64,000 nucleotides of DNA. It comes from DASVBE01 sp963770375 (lineage in GTDB: Bacteria; Actinomycetota; Actinomycetes; Streptosporangiales; Streptosporangiaceae). The position numbers were made by a program, and so were the translations under genes. The notes below the pieces were generated by a model that made no database searches, was not told where the DNA came from, and was given only the letters and a program-made list of their open reading frames with translations. This document shows, piece after piece, positions 17,430-26,115 of the stretch (its first letter is position 1; every line of letters begins with the position of its first letter). The stretch spans positions 496,001 to 560,000 of the forward strand of contig CAVYPM010000028.1 of NCBI GenBank assembly GCA_963770375.1, in the 5' to 3' direction.

Positions 17430-18383
17430 TTACGGAAGGGCGCTGGCGGCGCGGGTGTAGCTGTCCAGCGCGGTGTCCCAGAACCGCGGCACGTCGATGC
17501 CGGTGGCGACCAGCGCGTTCCACTGCTCGGCCGGGGCGGCGAAGTCGGTCACGGTCATCCCGGCGGTCAGCCGCCCGGTGGTCTCGACCTGGACCTGCGC
17601 GGGGGTGAACGAGAGCAGCCCCGGCTCGGCCACATGGGCGACGGCGCAGACGTCGTGCACGGCCGGGCCGTCCGGGACCTGGCCGCCGCCGGGCGGCGGG
17701 CCCGGGGCCCGGTAGCCGGCTATCACCGGCAGCATCAGGTCGTCGGCCAGCCGTCCCAGGGTGCCGAGCCTCGCCCGGACCGCGGTATCGGCCCGGGCCC
17801 GGAGCGTGACGTCCAGGCCGACCATGGTCACCGTCCAGCCCGCGCCGAACACGATCGCGGCGGCCTCCGGGTCGGCCGCGATGTTGAACTCGGCAGCCGG
17901 GGTGACGTTGCCGCGGCCGGACGAGCCGCCCATGATCACGAAGTCGCTGACCTCGGTGGTGAGGGCCGGGTAGCGGCGCACGGCGAGCGCGATGTTGGTC
18001 AGCGGGCCGACCGCGATCAGCGTGATCTCGCCGGGCGCGGCGCGGACCTGGTCGATGATGAAGTCGGCGCCGTGGCCCGGATCGGGGCCGGTGGCCGGGT
18101 CCGGCAGCTGCACCTGGCCGAGCCCGGACTCGCCGTGCACGTCGCGGGCGTCGATCGCGGAGCGCAGCAGCGGTCCCGGGCTGCCCGCGACGACCGGTAC
18201 GCCGGTCACGCCGAGGAAGTCGCGGATCCGCAGGGCGTTGGCCGTGGTCTTGTCCAGGCTGACGTTCCCGGCCACCGTGGTCAGGCCGGCCAGCGCCAGG
18301 CCCGGGTGGCCGTGCGCGTAGACCAGCGCCAGCGCGTCGTCGATACCGGGATCGCAGTCAATGATGATCTTCCTGGCCGTCAC
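17430..18383 (-). CDS. Inosine/uridine-preferring nucleoside hydrolase family protein
   Basis: 317 residues. The N-terminal IIIDCDPGIDDALAL is the calcium-binding aspartate cluster of nucleoside N-ribohydrolases, and TLIAVGPLTNIALAV and VIMGGSSGRGN follow in family order. It should cleave ribonucleosides to base and ribose for salvage. Length is normal (310-320). The start is GTG with an AGGA about 8 bases before. Base preference cannot be read from sequence. Confidence 0.88.
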   Translation of the reverse strand: MTARKIIIDCDPGIDDALALVYAHGHPGLALAGLTTVAGNVSLDKTTANALRIRDFLGVTGVPVVAGSPGPLLRSAIDARDVHGESGLGQVQLPDPATGPDPGHGADFIIDQVRAAPGEITLIAVGPLTNIALAVRRYPALTTEVSDFVIMGGSSGRGNVTPAAEFNIAADPEAAAIVFGAGWTVTMVGLDVTLRARADTAVRARLGTLGRLADDLMLPVIAGYRAPGPPPGGGQVPDGPAVHDVCAVAHVAEPGLLSFTPAQVQVETTGRLTAGMTVTDFAAPAEQWNALVATGIDVPRFWDTALDSYTRAASALP

Positions 18384-18432
18384 CGGAACATCCTCGCATT
18401 CCGGGCGCGGGCCCCGGTCAGCCCGCCCCGGG

Positions 18433-19344
18433 TCAGAGCGGTGCGCCCAGCGGGCCGTACTCGGCCTCCAGCGAGCGGGCCCAGTGCGCGGCGAAGTCCG
18501 GCTGGCTGCCGTCCGTGTCGGTGAAGCCGTACTCCTGGTAGAGGCCCCAGGTGGCCAGCGCCCGGCCGGACCTGGCCAGCACGTCTGGGTCGGCGGCCAG
18601 CGCCGCGACCGCGCGGCCCAGGTAGTGCGGGGTCTCGGAGAACGCGAAGTTCGGGTCCTTGGCCGCGCCGTCCCGCCAGTTCTCCTCGGTGACGCCGAAG
18701 TGCTCGAGCATGGCCTCTGAGCGCAGGAAGCCCGGCGTGATCGCGACCGCGGCGATCCCGAACGGCCTCAGCTCGGCGGCCTGAGCCACGGCCAGCCGGA
18801 TCACCGCGGACTTGGCCAGGTCGTAGAAGAACGAGCCGCGGTAGCGGGCCGTGTTGCCGTCGGTGACCTCGACCACCAGCCCGCTGCGCCGGGCCACCAT
18901 CAGCGGCAGCGCGAACCGGCTGGTGATGACGTGGGTCTCCACGGCCTGGCGGAGCAGGCGAAGGCCGTTATCCAGGTCCTGCTCCCACAGCGGGTGCTCC
19001 CAGTCGGTCAGCGGGTCGCCGCCCCAGACCGAGTTGACCAGGATGTCCAGCCGCCCGCCCTGCTCGGCCGCGATCCGGTCGGTCAGCGCCCGGACCTGGC
19101 CCGGGTCGCTGTGGTCGGTCCGCACGCTGATCCCGGTCCCGCCCGCCTCCGTGACCTGGGCCGCGGTCTCCTCGATGGTCTCCGGCCGGTCCATCCCGGC
19201 GCGCCCGTCCGCGCTCGACCGCCCGGTCACGTACACGGTCGCCCCGGCCGCCCCCAGTTCGACCGCGATCCCCCGGCCGCCGCCCCGGGTCCCGCCCGCA
19301 ACAAGCGCCACCTTCCCGGCCAGCGCCCCGCTGCCGTCACCCAT
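18433..19344 (-). CDS. SDR family NAD(P)-dependent oxidoreductase
   Basis: 303 residues. Rossmann glycine motif AGGTRGGGRGIA near residue 17 and catalytic Tyr-x3-Lys in FYDLAKSAVIRLA. The ATG at 19344 has AGGAGG 6 bases upstream. It begins 14 bases after the stop of the TetR gene on the same strand, so the two probably form an operon controlled by the TetR product. The gap in the usual catalytic Ser context and long C-terminus leave the substrate unknown. Confidence 0.85.
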   Translation of the reverse strand: MGDGSGALAGKVALVAGGTRGGGRGIAVELGAAGATVYVTGRSSADGRAGMDRPETIEETAAQVTEAGGTGISVRTDHSDPGQVRALTDRIAAEQGGRLDILVNSVWGGDPLTDWEHPLWEQDLDNGLRLLRQAVETHVITSRFALPLMVARRSGLVVEVTDGNTARYRGSFFYDLAKSAVIRLAVAQAAELRPFGIAAVAITPGFLRSEAMLEHFGVTEENWRDGAAKDPNFAFSETPHYLGRAVAALAADPDVLARSGRALATWGLYQEYGFTDTDGSQPDFAAHWARSLEAEYGPLGAPL

Positions 19345-19358
19345 CTGCACCCTCCTGA

Positions 19359-19991
19359 TCAGTTCTCTTCGTCTGCCTGGCCGTTGGCAGGCAGGTACGC
19401 CGCGAGGACCGCGGCGATCTCAGCGGCCACCCGGTCCGGCAGGGCCCCCTCGCGGTCCAGGGCCCAGGTCAGGCCGGCGCCCGCGATGGCCGACTGGATG
19501 GACCTGGTCAGCGGGCCGGCCTGGCGTCGGCCCGCAGCTCACCGGTATCGACGGCCTCCTCCAGCAGCGCCGCGATGGCCCGGCCGTGCGCCTCGTGCAC
19601 GGCCAGCGCGGGCTCGTACAGCTCAGGGTCGGTCAGGTCCAGGCAGAGGAACGCGAGATGGTTGGCGAACCGGTCCGGCGTGGTCATCGGCGCCAGCCGT
19701 CCCACCGCTAGCGCGGTCAGCGCGGCCAGCGCGCTGCCGTGCTGCCGCCGGGCCTCCCGGGCCTGGCCCCGCGATCGTGCCGGCGCCGGCATCGGTCGCG
19801 CTCTGCCGGGCCAGGGCGAGCAGCAGGCCGCGCTTGGACCCGAACCGCTGCACGAGCGTGGCCGGCACCAGCCCAATCTCGCTGGCCACCGCCGCCAGCG
19901 TGAACCGGGCCGGCCCGGTCCGCCCGATGACCTCCGCCGCAGCCCGCAGGATCGCCGCATCCTCCATCCCCCGCGGCCGTCCCGCCACCAT
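19359..19991 (-). CDS. TetR family regulator, two frameshifts
   Basis: About 210 residues when two frame changes are bridged. The first frame carries the helix-turn-helix (AILRAAAEVIGRTGPARFTLAAVASEIGLVPATLVQRFGSKRGLLLALA). The frame shifts near 19780 into AREARRQHGSALAALTALAVGRLAP to EEAVDTGELRADA, then near 19519 into LTRSIQSAIAGAGLTWALDREG. Start ATG 19991 has GGGGAGG just upstream. A 24-bp palindrome 50 bases upstream, between this gene and the divergent hydrolase, is the likely operator. Confidence 0.75.
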
Positions 19992-20040
19992 CGCCTCCCC
20001 TGCCGCACCGCGCTCCACCGCGGCCGGCGCCGTCCGGAAT

Positions 20041-20064
20041 TAATAACTGAATCTTCATTTATTA
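20041..20064. promoter_or_regulatory. TetR operator (24-bp palindrome)
   Basis: Half-sites TAATAAcTGAA and TTCAtTTATTA flank a 2-base centre; 20 of 24 positions are symmetric. It is the most AT-rich point of this locus and sits between the divergent TetR and hydrolase genes, ending 6 bases before an ATG. The position suggests repression of both directions. Confidence 0.8.
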
Positions 20065-20088
20065 AATCATATGCGAGGATCGTGGACC

Positions 20089-20961
20089 ATGCCCTGGTCT
20101 GACGATGTGCTGCGGGTAGGCGGCCGCCGGGTCGGTTACCGGCGGTCCGGCGCGGACACCCGGCCCGCCTTGCTCTACCTGCACGGCGCGCCCTCGTCAC
20201 GGGCCGAACTGGGAGACTACGAGCCGGGCCTGCTGGAAGAGCAGGGCATCTGCGCGGTAGCGGTCGACCGGCCCGGCTACGGCGCCACGGATCCTCTCGG
20301 TGACCTGGACCTGCTCGCCCGCACCAGGGACGCCGTGGCCGTGGCCGGGCACCTGGGCATGACGCGATTCGCGGTCCAGGGCACCTCGGGAGGCGGGCCA
20401 TATGCGCTGGCCTGCGCGGCCCTCATGGCAGACCAGGTTCAGGCCGTGATCCTGACCTCGGCGGGCGGCCGGATCAGCGAGGAGGGCGGATTCGACGGCA
20501 TGCCGGAAGGCACCGCCGAAGGCTGGCGGCGAACCTGGCGCGACCCCGGGAGTGCCCGGTCCCGGCTCGAGACGGCAGCGTCAGATTTGCGCGCGGACCC
20601 GGTGGAGAGCCTGCGCAGGCTGACCCGCGGGTGGCCCGCCGACGAGCGCGAATGGCTCGAGAGGCACAGCACGGCCGAGGCCGCGAACATGATGGAGGCG
20701 ACGCGGCAGGGCGCGGCCGGCTGGTGGGCCGATGGCCAGGCCTACGGCCAGCCGTGGCCGTTCGATGTCGCTGATATCCGGGCGCCTGTCCACGTGTTCC
20801 ACGGTGACAGCGACACGCTGGCGCCCCTGCCGGTTCTCCGGCGAAGCCTCGCCCGGGCCGGACGGGTGACGGAGGAGCGCATCTACCCGGGCGGCCACCA
20901 TTTCGCGCCCTGGGCGACGCGGGAACGCCAGGCTGCGATGCTCGCCGTCATCCCCGGCTGA
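20089..20961 (+). CDS. Alpha/beta hydrolase
   Basis: 290 residues from ATG 20089, which has GAGGA 9 bases upstream; an in-frame ATG at 20071 directly abuts the operator and is an alternative. Oxyanion motif LYLHGAPSSR, nucleophile elbow QGTSGGGPYAL (Ser in GTSGG), acid region FHGDSDTLAPL and a final His in YPGGHHFAPW complete the triad. Probably an esterase or epoxide/lactone hydrolase. The 24-bp TetR palindrome upstream suggests induction by a small molecule together with the SDR gene. Confidence 0.85.
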   Translation: MPWSDDVLRVGGRRVGYRRSGADTRPALLYLHGAPSSRAELGDYEPGLLEEQGICAVAVDRPGYGATDPLGDLDLLARTRDAVAVAGHLGMTRFAVQGTSGGGPYALACAALMADQVQAVILTSAGGRISEEGGFDGMPEGTAEGWRRTWRDPGSARSRLETAASDLRADPVESLRRLTRGWPADEREWLERHSTAEAANMMEATRQGAAGWWADGQAYGQPWPFDVADIRAPVHVFHGDSDTLAPLPVLRRSLARAGRVTEERIYPGGHHFAPWATRERQAAMLAVIPG

Positions 20962-20977
20962 GCCGTATGCCGATACA

Positions 20978-20997
20978 TCGCTAAATCGACTTAGCGA
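20978..20997. terminator. Hairpin between convergent hydrolase and DUF3145 genes
   Basis: TCGCTAA and TTAGCGA form a perfect 7-bp stem around a 6-base loop. It could be a weak bidirectional terminator, or an operator; position favours a terminator. Confidence 0.45.
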
Positions 20998-21037
20998 CTT
21001 CCCGCCGCCCGGGAGCGCGGCCTGCCAGCCTGCCGGG

Positions 21038-21628
21038 TCAGCCGGTGGCGTGGAGCCAGCGGACGGGGGCACCAGCGGCGGCGTGGCGGAACGACTCGAG
21101 CTCGTCGTCCCAGGGGTCACCGAGGAGCAGGCACAGCTCCTCCTCCAGCGACCCGCCGAGGGCCGGATGCCGCGGGCCGTGCGTTTCCCGCAGGTCGCTG
21201 ACGCTGTCCCCGTTGTCGGCCGCCAGCCGGAGACCAGCGACTGCGGCCGGGCGGCTCGCGGCGGCCAGCGCGAGCACGGCCCGCAGCCGGGTCTCGGGGA
21301 TCATGATGTCGCCGCTCGCCGTGGTGGTCGCCGAGAACAGCCCCAGGGTCGGCGTGTAGCTGTAGCGCACCGCGTCGCAGCCGGGACTCGCTTCCTCGGT
21401 CACCTCAAACCGCAGGAGGTTCCAGGTAGCCAGGGCGGACGTGATGGCCCCGCCGGTGCCGGCCGGGCCCTGCCAGGCCAGCTCAGTGCGGAGCATGCCG
21501 GGAGAGGCGGGCTGGTCCACCCACGGCAGGGTCACCGGCACGCCTAGGACGCCTCCGACGGCCCACTCGATGTGCGGGCCCAGCGCCGGGGGCGCGGAGT
21601 GAACGTGCAGCACACCACGTACGGTCAC
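21038..21628 (-). CDS. DUF3145 family protein
   Basis: Conserved actinobacterial protein, 196 residues from GTG 21628 with GGGAGG 4 bases before it. The family hallmarks are visible: RGVLHVHSAPPALGPHIEWAV at the N-terminus, WNLLRFEVTEEAS in the middle and DPWDDELESFRHAAAGAPVRWLH at the end. It is about 30 residues longer than the Streptomyces protein I remember, through an insert near residues 125-155. Function unknown. In Streptomyces this gene lies beside fabF; here an accessory block separates them. Confidence 0.85.
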   Translation of the reverse strand: MTVRGVLHVHSAPPALGPHIEWAVGGVLGVPVTLPWVDQPASPGMLRTELAWQGPAGTGGAITSALATWNLLRFEVTEEASPGCDAVRYSYTPTLGLFSATTTASGDIMIPETRLRAVLALAAASRPAAVAGLRLAADNGDSVSDLRETHGPRHPALGGSLEEELCLLLGDPWDDELESFRHAAAGAPVRWLHATG

Positions 21629-21970
21629 GTGACCTCCCTGCCAGCGGACGAGGTGCGTCTTCCCCAACGACCTCGGCGCCCGCACGGAGCGGTGACAGCC
21701 ATGGCTGCTGCCGATCTGGTTCCTCATTGTGCCCCAGCAGATGCCCCGGTTCCAGCATTTGTTCGAGCGAATATGCGAATGCCCCGGCCACGCCGGCGTG
21801 TCGCGTTGATCTCGCCGGCGTGTCGCGCTGGACGACTGGCGCAACACTGTGCACAGTAAGCCGGCGATCGCCCCGCCGCCGGCCGCCCACCCGGCCGCAC
21901 CCGCCGTCCGGGCCAATCCGGTCTGCCGCGGCCCGCAAATCAGCGCCGCCGATCCGGGCCGATCCCCCCG
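21629..21970. other. Gene-free stretch with a 15-bp direct repeat
   Basis: No gene is supported here. CGCCGGCGTGTCGCG occurs at 21791-21805 and again at 21813-21827. The region should hold the promoter of the DUF3145 gene, but no clear hexamers are seen. Confidence 0.45.
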
Positions 21971-21985
21971 ATCACATGATGTGAT
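21971..21985 (+). promoter_or_regulatory. Palindromic operator upstream of the relaxation/ATPase/J-domain operon
   Basis: ATCACAT-G-ATGTGAT is a perfect 15-bp palindrome ending 6 bases before the GTG of the first gene. It must overlap the promoter. Symmetry and position suggest a dimeric repressor; no obvious regulator gene is adjacent. Confidence 0.6.
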
Positions 21986-21991
21986 ATTGGG

Positions 21992-22819
21992 GTGAATCCG
22001 GCAGACCGGTCCCCCGTGCAGCCGGCCTTACCAGAGCCGGCCCCTGCCCCGCTCCGGCCGGCCCGCGCCAGACCCGCCGCCCCGGCCGGGCTCACCGGGC
22101 GGGACGCCGGGCGGCTGCTGTTCGTCGCCGAGATGCACGGCGTCCAGCTGGACCTGCTCGCCGCCCTCATGCGCACCTCCGGCACCAGCACCCGCACGAT
22201 CGTCAGCCGCTGGCAGCAGCAGGGCCTCGCCGATACGGCCCGGCTCGGCCCGGGTGCGCCGTGGGTCTGGCTGACCCGGTCCGGCCTGACCACCTGCGGG
22301 CGCCCGTACCGCGCGATCCCGCCCGCGCTGTCCCGGCTGGCCCACCTGCGCGCGGTGACCGCGGCCCGGCTGGCCCTGGAGCGGGAGCCCGGGTGGCGGT
22401 CCGGCGGCGCCTGGTGGCGCAGCGAGCGGCGGCTGTCCGCACGGCTCGGCGCCCGCGGCGGCCGCCGCGACCATCTCCCGGACGGCGAGATCCACTGGCC
22501 CGACGACAGCCCGGCCGGGCTGGCCTGGGCCGGTGAATGCTGGGCGGTCGAGGCCGAGCTCACCCGCAAGACCGCCGCCCGCACCACCGCGATCATGCGC
22601 GAGCTGCTGACCAGGACCGGTGACTACGGTGTCCCGGCCGCCGAGGTGCTGGTTCCCGGTCTCCGGCCGCGGCACGATCGCGTGCTGTACCTCTGCTCGC
22701 CCGCGGCCCGCCCGACCGTGCAGCGGGCCCGCGCGGCGTTAGCCGGGGCCGACGCCGCCCGGGTCGAGATCAGGCTGCTCCCGGAGTCCGCCCGGCTCAG
22801 CCCGGGGGACGGCCAGTGA
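21992..22819 (+). CDS. Replication-relaxation-like winged-helix protein
   Basis: 275 residues. After a Pro/Ala-rich leader, residues about 33-105 look like a winged helix (LDLLAALMRTSGTSTRTIVSRWQQQGLADTARL then WVWLTRSGL). The C-terminal half contains PDGE (163-166) and GECWAVEAELTRK (Glu187, Glu189, Lys193), the order expected of a PD-(D/E)xK-like core, then VLYLCSPAARPTVQRA. This resembles the replication-relaxation family found in actinobacterial conjugative elements. It overlaps the next gene by GTGA. No relaxase or integrase is nearby. Family assignment is from memory; nuclease activity is only a possibility. Confidence 0.6.
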   Translation: MNPADRSPVQPALPEPAPAPLRPARARPAAPAGLTGRDAGRLLFVAEMHGVQLDLLAALMRTSGTSTRTIVSRWQQQGLADTARLGPGAPWVWLTRSGLTTCGRPYRAIPPALSRLAHLRAVTAARLALEREPGWRSGGAWWRSERRLSARLGARGGRRDHLPDGEIHWPDDSPAGLAWAGECWAVEAELTRKTAARTTAIMRELLTRTGDYGVPAAEVLVPGLRPRHDRVLYLCSPAARPTVQRARAALAGADAARVEIRLLPESARLSPGDGQ

Positions 22820-24870
22820 TCCGCCGCTACCTGGCCTGGCGGTTCGCCGGCTGGCTGCTGCCCGCGGCCTGGCGGCTGACGAAAGCCCTGGTCCTGGCCG
22901 CGGTGGCGCTGGCGGCCGCCCCGGCCACGCTGGTCGCCGCCGCCGCGGTCACCCTCGCCTGGCGGCGCGGCTGGCCACCCACCCGGCTGGCCCGCGCCGC
23001 AGCCGCCTGCGCTCCGATGCTGGCCGTCTGGCTCGCCGCTACCGCTATAGCCGCCGGGACCCTGGCCGCACTCCCCGCCGCGCCCTACCGCGCCTGGCTG
23101 GATATGTGGCACGACGCCGCCGCGGGCCGGCCGCTGCTGGCTGCGGCGGTGATCGCGCCGCTGGCGATCCCGGCCGGGCTGGCGGCCGGCGCGCTCGCCT
23201 GGTCGCGCCGGATCCGGGCGATGGAATCCGGCAGCAGCGGCCTGTCCCCCGCGTCCGCGGTGGCGTTCGACCGGCGGCAGTGGCGGCATCAGGTCGCCAC
23301 CGCGCGGGCACGGATAGCCGCCCCCGGATCCGTACCGCTGATTAAGGGTTACGGTTCCGTGGTCGCGGGTGCCGTGATCAGGACGGTGAACCATCGCGCG
23401 GGGCCGGTCGCCAGCCTCCCGTACCAGCGGATGCGCTCCCACCAGGTGGTCATCGGCGCCACCGGCACGGGGAAGACCACGCTGCTGTTGCGCTTGTGGG
23501 CCGGGTTCATGGCCGCCGCGCAGCAGCGGTACGCGGCCGGCCAGGGCCCCCGCCCCCTGCTGGTCGTGCTGGACTGCAAGGGCGGCGCGGACGCCCGCCG
23601 GATCGCCGACCGGGCCCGCCGGGTGCTGCGCGAGGCCGGCGCCCGGTCCACCGCGGTGTGGCCGGACGAGGCGCGGCTGTCGCTGTGGGACCTGCCGCCT
23701 GGCCCGCTGACCACCACCCTGCTGGACCTGATCGAGCACGGCACCGGCGCCGCCGCGTACTACACCGACGTGATGGAGGCGCTGGTCGCGCTGGCGGTGG
23801 AGGCGCCGCCCGGGCCGCCGCGCAGCGCGCAGGAGCTACGGGACCGGCTGGACGCGGGCTGGCTGTCGCTGGCTTACGCGGCCACCGGCCAGCCCGCGGA
23901 CCTGGCCCTGATCCGGTCCTCGGCCCGGTTGCTGCCCGACATTGCGCTGCGCTACCGGGCCCTGTTCCGGCGGCTGGGCGCGGGCCTGGACGGGCCCGGC
24001 GGGTTCGGGGACGCGGACGCCTGGTACTGCATCCTGGAGGGAACGTCGGAGCCCGCGGTGGCCGAGGGCCAGGCCCGGGCGCTGACCGACCTGCTGGCCC
24101 AGTTCGCGACGGGCGGGCCGAACCGGGAGATCCTGCTCGCGGTCGACGAGTTCAGCGCGGTGGCCAGGCGGCTGCCGATCTGGGGCCTGTACGAGCGGGC
24201 CCGCTCGCTGGGCCTGGCCGTCCAGGTGTCCGCGCAGTCCTGGCCGGGCCTGGCGGGAACTGAGGACGAGCGGAACAGGATCGCCGCCGCGGCCGACGGC
24301 GGCCTATGGCTGCTGCGGACCCCGTACCCCGAGCCGGTGACCGCACTGGCCGGCCAGCGGAAGCTGACCGACACCAGCAGGAGGCTGCGACGGTCCCGGG
24401 TGTGGTCCGAGGAGGGCCAGGGCCGCACCGCACTGGTCCCGGTGGCCGACCCGGCGCTGATCCGCAGCCTGGACACCGGCCAGGTGGCCTACATCTACCG
24501 CGGCGGCGTGACCTACATCCAGGTAAAGCGCCTCATCGGCAGCCCGCCCGCCCTGCCGCCAGCCACCGCGAACGCCCCGCCGATCGCGGAACCCGAGACC
24601 GCCGCAGCAGCCGCGGACGGGACGCCAACCCGGCCGCCCATCGCCCCACCCGCCTGGGCCACCCGGGCAGCTGGCCCGGTCTGGCCCCTCCCCTCGGCCC
24701 AGCCTGCCAGGCCCAGTCCGCCGTTCGCCGGGCCACCGCATCCCGTGCCGGATGGACGACCGTCAGGGGTCAGCGAACGGCCCGGCCCGCCCATCCGCGC
24801 CGGGGCCAGCTCCGGCCGCCCAGCGCCCACCCGGCCTGACCGCCTTCCTGGACGCCGCCTTCGGACCTGA
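22816..24870 (+). CDS. Membrane-anchored conjugation-type ATPase (coupling-protein-like)
   Basis: 684 residues. Two to four hydrophobic helices at residues about 8-130, then a P-loop ATPase: Walker A GATGTGKT (214-221), VVLDCKGGADARR, and Walker B ILLAVDEFSA (Asp444-Glu445), followed by the sensor-like VQVSAQSWPGL. This is the pattern of VirD4/TraD/FtsK-type DNA pumps. The last 130 residues are a Pro/Ala-rich tail. It starts at a GTG overlapping the previous stop (GTGA), so the two are coupled. No other conjugation genes are present. It would sit in the inner membrane facing the cytoplasm. Confidence 0.7.
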   Translation: MIRRYLAWRFAGWLLPAAWRLTKALVLAAVALAAAPATLVAAAAVTLAWRRGWPPTRLARAAAACAPMLAVWLAATAIAAGTLAALPAAPYRAWLDMWHDAAAGRPLLAAAVIAPLAIPAGLAAGALAWSRRIRAMESGSSGLSPASAVAFDRRQWRHQVATARARIAAPGSVPLIKGYGSVVAGAVIRTVNHRAGPVASLPYQRMRSHQVVIGATGTGKTTLLLRLWAGFMAAAQQRYAAGQGPRPLLVVLDCKGGADARRIADRARRVLREAGARSTAVWPDEARLSLWDLPPGPLTTTLLDLIEHGTGAAAYYTDVMEALVALAVEAPPGPPRSAQELRDRLDAGWLSLAYAATGQPADLALIRSSARLLPDIALRYRALFRRLGAGLDGPGGFGDADAWYCILEGTSEPAVAEGQARALTDLLAQFATGGPNREILLAVDEFSAVARRLPIWGLYERARSLGLAVQVSAQSWPGLAGTEDERNRIAAAADGGLWLLRTPYPEPVTALAGQRKLTDTSRRLRRSRVWSEEGQGRTALVPVADPALIRSLDTGQVAYIYRGGVTYIQVKRLIGSPPALPPATANAPPIAEPETAAAAADGTPTRPPIAPPAWATRAAGPVWPLPSAQPARPSPPFAGPPHPVPDGRPSGVSERPGPPIRAGASSGRPAPTRPDRLPGRRLRT

Positions 24871-24915
24871 ACCGCCAGCCCGCCCGGGTGGGTCAGATGG
24901 GGCGGAGGGCGAACG

Positions 24916-25464
24916 GTGATGCGGAGCTGGTCCCGAGGGACGCGCCGGCAGGCTGACCGAAGCGGGGCGGCGGGAATCTTCGGGGCCCTGGGGCTGGCCG
25001 CGGACCCGGCGCTGGCCGACGACGAGGTCCGGATGGCCTGGCGGCGCGTGGCGGCAGCGACCCACCCGGACCGGGCCGACGGCGGTGACCCGGCCGCCTT
25101 CGCCGCCGCGGCCGCCGCCTACAACCTGCTGCGAACCAGGTCAGGCCGCAGCGAGGTCATGGCCGACGCGGCGGAAGCTGCGGGGCCCACGCCACCGCCC
25201 GTCCAGCGGCAACGGGGCGTGCGCTGGCTGGCCGTGCAGGCGGCCAGGCTGCCCGGACGGATCAGCGCCGGGCGCCCGTTGCGGCTGATCGCGCGGTTCG
25301 CGGTCGCCGTGGCGCTGAGCGCTGCGGCGCTTACCGTGGCAGGCAGCGCGCCCGCGGGGCCGGCTCTGGTCACCGGCGCGGTGACGTGGCTCGTGCTCAC
25401 TGCCCGCCGCGACCTGGCCCCAAGCCCAGCCCAGCCGCAGCAGCCAGGCCCGGGCCAGCCCTGA
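24916..25464 (+). CDS. J-domain (DnaJ-like) protein with membrane segments
   Basis: 182 residues from GTG 24916, with GGAGGG 6 bases upstream (ATG 24919 is equivalent). The J domain spans residues about 19-75 (IFGALGLAADPALADDEVRMAWRRVAAATH-PDR) with the Hsp70-activating HPD at 50-52. A hydrophobic stretch at about 125-165 suggests two membrane passes. It is the third gene of the operon, 45 bases after the ATPase, and just before a strong terminator. It probably recruits DnaK to the membrane ATPase; that link is inference. Confidence 0.7.
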   Translation: MMRSWSRGTRRQADRSGAAGIFGALGLAADPALADDEVRMAWRRVAAATHPDRADGGDPAAFAAAAAAYNLLRTRSGRSEVMADAAEAAGPTPPPVQRQRGVRWLAVQAARLPGRISAGRPLRLIARFAVAVALSAAALTVAGSAPAGPALVTGAVTWLVLTARRDLAPSPAQPQQPGPGQP

Positions 25465-25491
25465 GAGCTAGGGCGTGGCCACGAAGCGGCA

Positions 25492-25535
25492 AGGATGTGC
25501 CATCGGAGACTTCTACCTCCCCGATGGCACATCCT
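25492..25535 (+). terminator. Terminator of the relaxation/ATPase/J-domain operon
   Basis: AGGATGTGCCATCGG (25492-25506) pairs perfectly with CCGATGGCACATCCT (25521-25535) around a 14-base loop. It separates this operon from the convergent DUF1707 gene. Confidence 0.8.
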
Positions 25536-25604
25536 CGCTATTGGGCTGGCGCCGGCCGGCCCGGGCAGTCGGCTGCGGTGGTCGGCTGGAGTGGGCTGCC
25601 GTGG

Positions 25605-26075
25605 CTACGGGCGGCGGTAGTGGTGCGGGCGGTAGCGCAGCCACAGGAAGGCCAGGATCGCGATCAGCAGCCACGGGGTGAAGAAGATGTGCGTCACGAT
25701 GTGGCCCACGATGACGGCGATGATCACGAACAGGATCAGCTCGACCGGGCGGAAGCGGCGGCGTCCGCGCGGCAGGCGGTCCGGCCGGGTCGGCTGGCGC
25801 GGCGCCGGCGGCGGTCCTGAGCGGCCGCCGGGCAGGGCGGCTAGCGGGCTGGGCAGGTCGTCCAGCAGGCCGGTGAGGTCGCTGCGGGTCTTGGCCTGCA
25901 TGGCCTGGTCGAGCCGGTGGTTGAACTCGGTCTCGTCCAGCCGCCCCTCACCGTAGTTCCGGGACAGCTCGTCGGCGACCTCGTTGCGCTCGGCGTCGGA
26001 CACCCGCATTCCGGCGTCCGCCGCGGAAGGGTAGCCGCGGTACCGGGTCCAGGCCGGGCGGCTGGGTGCGGACAT
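25605..26075 (-). CDS. DUF1707 membrane protein
   Basis: 156 residues. Residues about 24-72 match the DUF1707 (SHOCT-like) module: MRVSDAERNEVADELSRNYGEGRLDETEFNHRLDQAMQAKT followed by DLTGLLDDLP. A Pro/Arg-rich linker leads to two membrane helices at about 112-150. It is a small inner-membrane protein of unknown role, on the same strand as the PspC protein and divergent from a PspC-containing histidine kinase, so envelope-stress sensing is a reasonable guess. Confidence 0.8.
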   Translation of the reverse strand: MSAPSRPAWTRYRGYPSAADAGMRVSDAERNEVADELSRNYGEGRLDETEFNHRLDQAMQAKTRSDLTGLLDDLPSPLAALPGGRSGPPPAPRQPTRPDRLPRGRRRFRPVELILFVIIAVIVGHIVTHIFFTPWLLIAILAFLWLRYRPHHYRRP

Positions 26076-26115
26076 GGTGATCGGTCTCCTCTTCAGGGAT
26101 AGCTGGGTTCTGGGA

